Assembly: GCA_026770575.1 (NCBI GenBank)
Contig: MU657170.1
Span: 467,146-484,829 of the forward strand
DNA: 17,684 nt
Source: Pelagophyceae sp. CCMP2097
Lineage: Eukaryota; Sar; Pelagophyceae
Reading direction: 5' to 3'
Shown here: piece after piece, positions 1-6,654 of the stretch
Layout: the number at the start of each line of letters is the position of its first letter
Numbering within the stretch: the stretch's first letter is position 1
Notes under the pieces: generated by a model
The model's database searches: none
What the model was told of the DNA's origin: nothing
Seen by the model: the letters and a program-made list of their open reading frames with translations, nothing else
Translations under genes and position numbers: made by a program

Positions 1-401
1 ACGACGGCGTACGGTTACTAGTCGGCGGTGTGCAGGAGGTCCACATCTTCGAGGTCGACCTCCGCAGATTCACGGCAGTCGTCGACCTGACGACGAAGGA
101 GAAGGCGTCGTTGCTCTGCGGCGACAACGCTGACGAGGTGTACTCCCGCTGCGAGGTCCGAGTCTGGCCAGAGCAATGCGCCGCCGCAAAGACGGAGCGG
201 CGCTGGCAGCTGCGCGGCATGTCGTCGTCGAGGCACCTCAACACCCTGCGCGACGTCAAGGGCGCTGACCGATACCCCCAGGTCACTGGGCCCATTTCTG
301 TCTTCGGCACGTTCTCCTTGTGGGTCCAAGACTTCGACGCCGTTTACCGCACCAAACAAAAAGCCGACTTGATGATGTCTGCTCTCTTATTGCGAGTGTA
401 A
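1..401 (+). CDS. 3' part of an unrecognised gene, cut by the left edge
   Basis: An open frame runs in from the left edge and ends with TAA at 399-401. There is no ATG near its beginning. A GCAG at 32-35 could be an intron acceptor, which would start the visible exon at 36 with EVHIFEVDLRR. The roughly 120 visible residues are mixed hydrophilic and hydrophobic, with no low complexity. They include Cys residues in SLLCGDNADEVYSRCEV and a C-terminal half rich in charged residues (VQDFDAVYRTKQKAD). No signal peptide, membrane helix or known motif is visible, and I do not recognise the family. Amino-acid texture and GC-rich third positions favour this frame over the overlapping minus-strand frame. 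It could instead continue by splicing (a GTGTAA lies at 396), in which case the stop would be intronic. Confidence 0.4.
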   Translation, partial: DGVRLLVGGVQEVHIFEVDLRRFTAVVDLTTKEKASLLCGDNADEVYSRCEVRVWPEQCAAAKTERRWQLRGMSSSRHLNTLRDVKGADRYPQVTGPISVFGTFSLWVQDFDAVYRTKQKADLMMSALLLRV

Positions 402-671
402 TGGTATTGCTTGCTTATAATCTACCCTGGGTGGGGCTGCCCCTTGAGGTTGTTTTCCTGTAAAGCCAGAGACGCGCCCAGACGGTCGCACGTGCGCAGT
501 GAGGACCACAGAGCCTGAGGATGTCCGAAGCATATATCTAGATAATTTAAACTTTGAGAAGGCTCGTTTGGTGAAAATAGATCGTGTCAAATTTTAAATG
601 TCAGAGCAACTTTTGTACAAAATTTAAGAGCCACCCATTCTCTCGACCAATCCAAAGACAGGAGCTTACAG
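402..671. other. Intergenic or intronic DNA, no gene seen
   Basis: Mixed-composition DNA with an AT-rich centre around 525-600. I see no complete gene, tRNA or clear repeat. It ends in TTACAG at 666-671, a plausible intron acceptor for the downstream EF-hand-like exon. Confidence 0.4.
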
Positions 672-825
672 ACCCTGCCGGTGGGGGGATTCTAACGGGA
701 CGATCGAGCGGGACGAGTTTTTCCGTCAGATCTGCGAGGACCCCGCCCGGTACGCGCGACACCGTCGTCTTTCCAACGAGAATGCGAGTGCTCCACAGAA
801 GGTCTCGACTGAAGATATCGAATAG
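672..825 (+). CDS. Possible terminal exon with a degenerate EF-hand loop
   Basis: In the frame with codon boundaries at 673, 676 and so on, the translation reads GDSNGTIERDEFFRQICEDP and continues to TAG at 823-825. DSNGTIERDEF fits the second half of an EF-hand calcium loop: acidic or Asn ligands, Gly at position 6, Ile at 8, Glu at 12. The residue at loop position 1 would be Trp instead of Asp, so calcium binding is doubtful as it stands. The tail is hydrophilic (YARHRRLSNENASAPQKVS). No ATG precedes it in frame, so it would have to be a last exon, with acceptor TTACAG ending at 671 or ACAG ending at 661. I could not join it in phase to the upstream frame at 1-395. It may be a remnant. Confidence 0.27.
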
Positions 826-879
826 GCAGCTCGAGGTCGATCGACGCGCGCGAAGGACATCACCGGACACGCGCGACAA

Positions 880-1944
880 ATGGCCGACGCGAAGGCCGCC
901 GCTGCCCGAAAGCCCTGCTGCGTCTGCGGCGAGCCCGGCGGCAAGCACTGCACCAAGTGCAAATCGCGCCACTACTGCTCCAAGGCGTGCCAGCTCGTCG
1001 ACTGGAACGACCGCGGGCACAAGGCGCAGTGCAGGCAGATGGCCGCCGACTTCCAGAACCGCATGCTTGACGAGCTCATGCCGGAGAAGCTGAAGATCAA
1101 GGAGGAGCCGGCTATCGTCGCGGACGTCGCACCGGCAGACGGTTCCATGGCGGCGGCGCGCTTATCGGCTGTTTGGCTGGAAAAGACGGCAGTCAAGGCC
1201 ACCGCGCCGAACGAGGACACGCCGGACTGGCGTGGCATTTGCGCCGTCTGCCTAGACCTGCTTCCGATCAAAGGTGACCAGCACACATTCTATGCTTGTT
1301 GCTGCAAGAGGCTGTGCACGGCATGCTCCGACAAGTGCCTGCAGCACGACGAGCGATGTCCGCTCTGCCGTGCGCTAGCCCGCGCGTCGGACGCCGAGTA
1401 TCTGCGCCGGCTGCAGAAGCATGCGGACAAGGGGAATGCCGAGGCGCAGATCATGCTCGGAAACGCGTACCGTGATGGTACCGTGGGTCTCAAGCAGAAT
1501 TTTAAGCGGGCGGTCCAGCAATACGAGCGCGCTGCGGCGCAAAGGCATTCATTAGCTCAGAATGCACTGGGATATTTGTATCAGCTTGGGAAAGGCGTCA
1601 AGATCGACCACGAGGCCGCCGCGCAGTGGTACCGGCGCGCAGCCGAGCGAGGCTACCCTGCCGCTCAGTGCAGTCTCGGCGTGATGTTCTACTACGGCCA
1701 GGGCGTGGCGCAGTCGTACGAGGAAGCCGTACGGTGGTTCCGCCTCGCCGCGCAGCAGGGTCAGCCGGACGCCATCTTCTACCTCGGCATTTGTCACGCA
1801 TTCGGCCACCAGGGCGCGCCGCAGGACGACTACGGGGCGATGCGCCTCTTCAAGAGCGCCGCGGCCAAGGGGCACGCCGGCGCGGCGGCGGAGGTCGACA
1901 AGTTCGAGAAGTGGCTCGCGGCGACCTCTGGCCGACCGGCATAG
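880..1944 (+). CDS. MYND zinc finger / RING-like / Sel1-repeat protein, copy A
   Basis: Intronless, 354 aa, ATG at 880 and TAG at 1942-1944. Residues 13-51 form a MYND zinc finger: Cys13, 16, 24, 27, 33 and 37, His47, Cys51, with the typical HYCSKACQ core. Residues 121-163 form a RING-like finger: GIC121AVC124, a CCC cluster at 140-142, Cys146/149 and C160PLC163. Residues 64-118 are a Pro/Ala-rich linker containing KEEPAIVADVAP. From about 187 to 335 there are four Sel1-type repeats (LGNAYRDG, LGYLYQLGKGV, LGVMFYYGQGV, LGICHAFG) that would fold as an alpha-alpha superhelix. The C-terminus is acidic/Ala-rich and ends EKWLAATSGRPA. MYND and Sel1 modules bind proteins, and a RING can recruit E2 ubiquitin ligases, so an adaptor or E3-like role is an inference. 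No signal peptide or membrane helix is visible. It is clearly paralogous to the gene at 6655-7995. Confidence 0.9.
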   Translation: MADAKAAAARKPCCVCGEPGGKHCTKCKSRHYCSKACQLVDWNDRGHKAQCRQMAADFQNRMLDELMPEKLKIKEEPAIVADVAPADGSMAAARLSAVWLEKTAVKATAPNEDTPDWRGICAVCLDLLPIKGDQHTFYACCCKRLCTACSDKCLQHDERCPLCRALARASDAEYLRRLQKHADKGNAEAQIMLGNAYRDGTVGLKQNFKRAVQQYERAAAQRHSLAQNALGYLYQLGKGVKIDHEAAAQWYRRAAERGYPAAQCSLGVMFYYGQGVAQSYEEAVRWFRLAAQQGQPDAIFYLGICHAFGHQGAPQDDYGAMRLFKSAAAKGHAGAAAEVDKFEKWLAATSGRPA

Positions 1945-2072
1945 ATAATACGCAGCAACACATGCGATAGCCAAAAGGAGATTGCCGGTCTCCTATGGCC
2001 GGTCGCGTGTGTCGCTTCATATATAAACAGTGTCCGGGTTCGGCGACAGTCGGATCGCCGATTCTCCGCTGT
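1943..2072. repeat. 130-bp segment in the 3' flank of copy A, absent from copy B, flanked by 9-bp direct repeats
   Basis: The 9-mer GACCGGCAT occurs at 1934-1942, covering the end of the coding region, and again at 2073-2081. Deleting one copy plus the interval gives CCGGCATGACCGTC, which aligns with copy B (CCGGCGTGACCGTC at 7988-8001). In that form the stop would be TGA, as in copy B, instead of the present TAG. The segment contains a TATATAAA at 2020-2027 and a small inverted repeat (GGAGA...TCTCC, about 1977-1992). No matching terminal inverted repeats are visible. It may be a small insertion with a target duplication, or ancestral DNA lost from copy B by recombination between the short repeats. 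Confidence 0.55.
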
Positions 2073-2217
2073 GACCGGCATGACCGTCTATTCCCTCGCC
2101 GCGACCGGCACTGTTTCACACAAGCCAACTCGCTCGCCTCGGAGTGCAAACGCCGACGCGGGCCGTCGCAGAGGCGCTGTGCGAGCCCCTGGGCCGCGCA
2201 GTCGCTGCAAGGTGGCC
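2073..2217 (+). repeat. 3'-flanking segment shared by both MYND/Sel1 genes (copy A side)
   Basis: From GACCGTCTATTCCCTCGCC onward this stretch aligns with 7993 to about 8112 downstream of copy B. It includes GCGACCGGCACTG, ACTCGCTCGCCTCGGAGTGC and CGCAGAGGCGC. The gene duplication therefore included 3' DNA. The 5' flanks of the two genes do not resemble each other by eye. Confidence 0.75.
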
Positions 2218-2236
2218 GCGCAGTCGCTGCAAGGTG
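2193..2236 (+). repeat. 22-bp perfect tandem direct repeat, two units
   Basis: Units at 2193-2214 and 2215-2236 are identical (GCCGCGCAGTCGC...GGTG). It lies where similarity to the 3' flank of copy B fades and looks like a slippage or duplication product. Confidence 0.8.
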
Positions 2237-2239
2237 TCG

Positions 2240-2545
2240 GAGCAGGCCCGCGGCAAAGAGGCGCTCCGTCTTCAATACACTGTTTTTTTTATGCATTTGG
2301 TTGAACCGTGTTCGACGACTCCACTTCGTTTGATGCCCTTTCGGAAACCATGGCGCCGCGCGACGCGCGCGCGTGCACGCACGCCGCGCGGCGCTCTGCC
2401 GGGGCGCCAGCTCGGAGTCCAAGGCGCGCAAGTCGGCGGCCGGCCGCGGCATGTGCCCGCAATCGCCTGCGCTTCGCCTGCCCTCCGAGCCGACTGTTTG
2501 ATGATTACAACTCGGCCTGGCGGCGAAGGGCCCGGGCTATCTCTG
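2240..2545. other. GC-rich intergenic DNA, no gene seen
   Basis: The stretch carries a T8 run at 2282-2289 and a CGCG-rich segment (about 2350-2400: GCGCCGCGCGACGCGCGCGC). Open frames exist on both strands, but they overlap one another and start without a convincing ATG context or domain, so none is annotated. Confidence 0.4.
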
Positions 2546-2688
2546 AGAATTTTCTGGGACTCGGAAATTCCTGGCGCCGACCTGCGGCGCTGGCGCCGGC
2601 CTGCGGCGTCGTCGTCGTCGTCGATGCGGCGTTAGAATTTTCTGGGACTCGGAAATTCCTGGCGCCGGTCGTCGTCGATGCGGCGGGA
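2546..2688 (+). repeat. 88-bp-offset duplication with a 34-bp identical core
   Basis: 2546-2579 and 2634-2667 are identical over 34 nt, offset by 88. Each core begins AGAATTTTCTGGGACTCGG and ends CTGGCGCCG. Each is followed by a GTCGTCGTC...GATGCGGCG tract. The core contains an imperfect inverted repeat, GAATTTTC / GGAAATTC. Confidence 0.8.
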
Positions 2689-2689
2689 A

Positions 2690-2800
2690 GTCGACGCGTG
2701 TTGCGACCGACTTGGGAAGGCCACCACGCGTCGACTTGGGAGTCGACGCGCGGTGCGAGTTGGTGGCGGCCGTCGACTTGGAGGTCGACGCGCGTTGCGT
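2690..2800. repeat. GTCGACGCG repeat cluster with strong hairpins
   Basis: Three related units of GTCGACGCGyGkTGCG occur. CGCGTCGACT (2727-2736), loop TGGG, AGTCGACGCG (2741-2750) is a perfect 10-bp stem with a 4-nt loop. A second hairpin follows at about 2769-2788, CGTCGAC / GTCGACG with a 6-nt loop. Confidence 0.75.
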
Positions 2801-2815
2801 CGGAGCTCGGACAAT

Positions 2816-2937
2816 CCGTAAACACACACCATGAAATTTCGGTGAAATTTCAATGAATTTGCAAACAATTTCTGCAACTTTTTGTGAAATTTCGATTTGC
2901 ATTCTGAACTTCAGTTTGCATTCTGAACTTCGACGGC
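2816..2937. repeat. AT-rich island with GAAATTTC palindromes and a tandem 19-mer
   Basis: This AT-rich block interrupts GC-rich DNA. The palindrome GAAATTTC occurs three times (about 2832-2890). TTTGCATTCTGAACTTC occurs twice in tandem at about 2896-2931. There is no coding signal. Confidence 0.65.
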
Positions 2938-3660
2938 ACTGCACCGGACCTAACGTGGGGTGGGCTTACACTCAAAGCCGAGGACTTGGAGACCCTGGAA
3001 GCCCGGGCCCATTGTAAAGAAAAAGTTGCCGAGTTTGGGAGAAGGATTTAAATAAGTGATCGAGGAAAGGGCGTCCCCTACAATTGTATATCGGGGCGTT
3101 GCTGCGCAAAAAGGTAAGGCTGCGCGACGGGCTAGGGGCCCAACGAACGACACGGGCGAGATGCTGCTACGTTTAATCATTCGCCGCAGCAGGCTCTGAC
3201 TGCTCGTCGGAGTCACCCCCAGGCACGGTCTGAGGCACGGTCTCTTGGATCAAGTGGTTTTCTCACCCCAGGCACGGTTTGAGTGAGGCACCAGGGGCCG
3301 TCGGAGTCAAGGTTTTGGTGTCTTCCACTGCCTCTGATTGGTTCAACTTTAACTTTGGCAAGAGGCGCAGTAAGAATTTCTCGTAGTATCATTCAAATCC
3401 CTTCAAATGGCGTTTCCCAAAGTCGAAGTAAATGTCGGGACTTCATCGCAAAAGTCGGGGTAAAAGTCGTGGTAAAAAACAAGAAAATACTAGTAATTGC
3501 CACCAAAACTACAATTCCGGCAAAATCCCCTGATTTGAAGTGTTTGACTTTCTCATTTTATCAAAAAGAGGTCAAATGTCGACGGCTTTAGAGATATTCC
3601 GTGCAATTGTCGTTCGGAAATATTGCCCTCCTTGTAACGCACAAATTTTCGAAAAATAGA
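2938..3660. other. Gene-poor intergenic DNA
   Basis: No gene is recognised. AGGCACGGT occurs three times (3222-3285). Around 3420-3480 the motif AAAGTCGkGGTAAAA recurs. The last 200 bases are AT-rich. A short minus-strand open frame (3216-2950) begins with GTG and has no recognisable domain. Confidence 0.4.
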
Positions 3661-3772
3661 TCTATATATCTTATCCTACGGGAAATCCGTAAGACGCAGC
3701 CACAGCCGCTGCGGCAAGGTCCTCGAATTTTCGATCTGCCCTTCCTGTAAACACCTGCACGGTGGAGCCGGA

Positions 3773-3965
3773 CCTTGGACTCTCACGGGTGCCGGGGGGT
3801 CTCCCCCCGGACACCCCGCCGTCGCTGCGCTCCTCCGCCCGTCGCGGAACGAATCCGACTTGTTGCTGCACTCCACGCACCAGCCTCGTTTGCCAGACGT
3901 TGGATTCTCGCGGGTACCGGGGGGTCTCCCCCGGACCCCCCGCCGTCGCTGCGTCCGTCGCGGCG
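3773..3965 (+). repeat. Imperfect tandem duplication (about 126-bp period) with C/G-run hairpins
   Basis: About 3775-3845 and 3901-3963 align: GGAyTCTCrCGGGTrCCGGG, then TCTCCCCC, then CCCCGCCGTCGCTGCG and CCGTCGCG. Each unit carries a CCGGGGGG/TCT/CCCCCGG hairpin: 3792-3810 with a perfect 8-bp stem, and 3917-3934 with 7 bp. Confidence 0.75.
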
Positions 3966-4004
3966 TGACTCCGTCTCGAACGAGCTCTTTAACAAAAGCT
4001 TACG

Positions 4005-4433
4005 TCAAAATCGGACTTGAGTGCTTTTCGAAACGCGGTTGTTGATTTCCTCCGGAACGGTGGGCGCCGCCGCGGCGTTTGTTGGCTGGGCTGTTCGGTA
4101 CCGTCCCTCTCTAGCCCGGTGCAAAGTGGCTTTGAGATCGGACACCAGCTCGCCGCGTTGCGTGAAGGGCACGGAAATGGAGGTTCCTTTGCGAGCCCTT
4201 CCCGCGCCGGCACGTGCGCGGATGAGCACTTCCCATTTGAGCGGTATTATCGCGGCCACGTGCACGGGCGCGTCGCGCGCTCCCGACGCCATTTTCACGC
4301 TTCCCTGGCCCTGCAGCTGCACCCCCGGGCCTCGCGCCTCCTTCCTGCTACTAGACCCGCTTTTGGCAAATGCGATTAAGGCTTTCGGAGGATCTGTTTG
4401 GTACGATCGACGCGCCTCGACGCAAGCTTTCAA
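4005..4433 (-). CDS. Coding-like open stretch, unrecognised
   Basis: A minus-strand frame open across 4433-4005 has mostly G/C third positions and a coherent middle part (SVKMASGARDAPVHVAAIIP, then LKWEVLIRARAG, then KGTSISVPFTQRGELVSDLK). It has no ATG at its upstream end. The first internal ATG lies within SVKMASG, so it would be an internal exon or a fragment. Two overlapping plus-strand frames are also open but start with TTG or GTG and look less protein-like. No domain is recognised. It could equally be a decayed gene or chance. Confidence 0.22.
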   Translation of the reverse strand: MKACVEARRSYQTDPPKALIAFAKSGSSSRKEARGPGVQLQGQGSVKMASGARDAPVHVAAIIPLKWEVLIRARAGAGRARKGTSISVPFTQRGELVSDLKATLHRAREGRYRTAQPTNAAAAPTVPEEINNRVSKSTQVRF

Positions 4434-4449
4434 GCTCCGCCTTTTTTAG

Positions 4450-5335
4450 CTCCGCGGACGGGGTCCGCGCTGAGATACTCGCGCCCAAAGTTCAACGGAA
4501 TCTCGTTTTAAATTTTGAAAGTTTCACATTGGGGCATGTATGCAGCACCTAAGATTTATTATCAGCCTCCCGAGGCGCAGTTATCGAGCGCAGCGAGCTA
4601 AATTTCGCCAGAACGAACGCGCAAAGTGGGGGCTGGCGAGCCTAGGCCCGACGGCCTTCCCCGAGCCGCCAGGCGAGGTCTGGCGGCTGCGCGCGCACGC
4701 GTGACACCTCCCGGCCGTTGAACCGGCTTCTTATCGGATTAGTCTGACCGCATCGTGGCTGGGCAGCACTTCAGGCGACACCATTTTCGGGCACATCGGC
4801 CACAGCACGTGCGCCTCCAGAGGAAAGGAGGCTTGTTATCCCGGGGTGTAGACGCCGTGGCGCGTCCGTCGCGACACTTCTGACCCCAGGGGACGTCGGT
4901 GCGCGGCGGGGCGGCGCCTCTCGGTCCGAGGTTCGAGAGGAAAAGCGGACATTGATCCGTTAACCCGACATAAATCCGGTAGGAGGGCTCACAGGCCTGA
5001 ACCAAAGATATTTTTAGCGGCCATCGGCTCGCTGCACTTCAAAAGCGGGTCTACCGCTACAATTGCAAAGGGTAATTTTGTTGAAAGGGTTTTTTAAAGA
5101 GTGCTGCGCTTCGCGGAGACAGAGTTTCGATGCGTATGAGGGCCCTGTGGGCCGTGCGAGGTCGGAGCTTGTTAAATCGTGATGGGCGCATTGGGAGCGG
5201 ATGGTAAGGAGGGTCTACTCGGAAGACGAGCTCAAAGCCGAACGCGAACGGCGACAAACTGCGCGCGTGGCGCCCTAAAGGGTGATCCCCATTCTCCGGC
5301 CTGAAGCATCGCGACGAACGTTGGGAAAGGGACGA
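4450..5335. other. Gene-poor stretch
   Basis: Mixed-composition DNA with short open frames on both strands (for example minus 5005-4739). None has a recognised domain, a credible start or clear splice partners. No clear repeat, tRNA or promoter was identified. Confidence 0.35.
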
Positions 5336-5339
5336 CCCT

Positions 5340-5416
5340 GTCCAACGGACCGCAAATGTCCAACGGACCACATACGCTTCGCTTCGGGTTTGTTGCAATT
5401 TTGCGGCCCGTTGGAC
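5340..5416. repeat. 77-bp foldback with 17-bp arms
   Basis: The left arm at 5340-5356 (GTCCAACGGACCGCAAA) and right arm at 5400-5416 are inverted copies with one mismatch. A direct copy of the first 12 nt of the left arm lies at 5359-5370. The loop is about 43 nt. It resembles a tiny foldback element. Confidence 0.7.
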
Positions 5417-5514
5417 CGGGTCGCAAAAACCTCTCTCTTACTTCACAGATTAACGGCCACGAAGTTGACTTGCTGTGGATATAGGTGGGCAATTGCGGTG
5501 TAAAGGATTTGGGG

Positions 5515-5560
5515 GTCTGGTAATTACAGTAATTACTGGGTAATTACCTTACACACAGAA
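5515..5560. repeat. Cluster of GTAATTAC palindromes
   Basis: GTAATTAC, an 8-bp palindrome, occurs at 5520-5527, 5529-5536 and 5540-5547. Related GTTAATTAC and GGTAAATTAC sequences lie at 5910-5980, on the other side of a GC-rich segment. The AT-rich flanks may be the edges of an inserted block. Confidence 0.6.
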
Positions 5561-5654
5561 TTGCAGAGTAATTGGAAGCTGATATTTTCAAACGCGCTGA
5601 TTCGGGCTGCGATGGGTCTAGGCGCGTAAGGAGGCCCCTCCCGGGGCTGAGAAC

Positions 5655-5880
5655 CTAGCTGGCAAGCTCGAAGACGAGGCGGTTTCCGAGATACGAATTT
5701 TGGCGACATCTTTGTGAGCCTGATGCCCGACCAAGTGCACCATTTACCGCCCAGCCGATGAGCGCCTGGCGACTTGGGCAGGTGCGCCATGTAGGCCGGC
5801 ACCTCGTGCTCACGGTCCTTCGCGTTCGCCCACAATACCAGGTGGTCCTCGGCCTGACCAAGCCTGCCATCGCGTTTTCC
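5655..5880 (-). pseudogene. Coding-like fragment, unrecognised, possibly decayed
   Basis: On the minus strand one frame reads LGQAEDHLVLWANAKDREHE followed by VPAYMAHLPKSPGAHRLGGK, with GC-rich codons and a protein-like texture. No ATG begins it, and the frame loses this character downstream. It sits between AT-rich GTAATTAC/GTAAAT-rich flanks. A remnant of a transposon-encoded or duplicated gene is possible. I do not recognise the family. Confidence 0.22.
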
Positions 5881-5991
5881 CGTGGATTTACAAAATAGCG
5901 AGGGTAAATCTGGGGTAAATTACAGGCCCACGGTAAATCAGATTATGACTCCCTGTACTTGAATTACGTTAATTACAGCGAAATTGAAATG

Positions 5992-6190
5992 GGAAGTTCC
6001 TGCCCCAATTAGAATCTGGCCCCAATTAGAATCCAATCTGGCCTATCAGGTGACTTGAAAATATAATATGTTCAGAAAAAGAAATTTTGAACCAATCACG
6101 GAGCTCGAAATTGGGAATATGTTCAGAAAAAGTTAGATTCTAGTTGGGGCCTTTCCGCGAAAGCCGATTCTAATTGGGGCAGGAACTTCC
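5992..6190. mobile_element. 199-bp MITE-like foldback element 1, perfect 25-bp terminal inverted repeats
   Basis: The arm at 5992-6016, beginning GGAAGTTCCTGCCCCAATTA, is perfectly inverted at 6166-6190. A second CCCCAATTAGAATC copy follows the left arm (about 6020-6033), and a degenerate partner precedes the right arm (about 6135-6150). The interior holds ATATGTTCAGAAAAAG twice (about 6065-6080 and 6117-6132). There is no coding capacity. This is the structure of a non-autonomous foldback or MITE. No clear target duplication is visible. Confidence 0.8.
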
Positions 6191-6192
6191 TA

Positions 6193-6381
6193 GGAAGCCC
6201 TTTCCCCTATTGGATTCAGGATCCCATATTGGATTCCAACCTTCTTCTGAACTTTTTCACACTTTTTAAGCTCTTGGATTGGTGCAAAAATGCTTTTTCT
6301 GAACAAATTGCATTTTCAAGCCCTCTCATTGGCCATTCCGAATCCAATAGGGAGCAGAATCCAATAGGGGACGGAACTTCC
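6193..6381. mobile_element. 189-bp MITE-like foldback element 2, related ends, flanked by TA
   Basis: The arm at 6193-6217 is inverted at 6357-6381 with 21 of 25 positions matching; the inner CCCCTATTGGATTC is perfect. Internal copies of the arm core (ATTGGATTC / GAATCCAAT) lie at about 6227-6236 and 6339-6349, giving nested inverted repeats. The outer right end GGAACTTCC matches the ends of element 1. The element is bracketed by TA at 6191-6192 and 6382-6383, compatible with a TA target duplication of the Tc1/mariner type. No coding capacity. Confidence 0.75.
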
Positions 6382-6383
6382 TA

Positions 6384-6654
6384 CTGTGATTACTTTTTAA
6401 ATTTCAGTGCCACCTAGATCTATAGCTGTGGAAGAAGTTGCTGTGCACAACACCCATGTGCCGCTGTCGACGCGCTCGCCGCGGCCTCCGGCTCGGCCCG
6501 GGCGCGCGGCTCGAGCGCGGAGCTCGGGAGACTTCGCCGGGTGAGCGGGCTTCCGATTGACGACGAGATCCTTCTTTGCCGAGGCCCCTAGTCTGCAAGA
6601 CGCCCACGAGGCTCGCCCACCGGTCCGAGGCGCGCCGCAGGCTCGGACGCGAAG
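6384..6654. other. 5' flank of MYND/Sel1 copy B
   Basis: AT-rich next to the foldback elements, then strongly GC-rich from about 6460. It holds no separate gene. It should contain the promoter and 5' UTR of the downstream gene, but no TATA box or known site is evident. It does not resemble the 5' flank of copy A. Confidence 0.4.
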
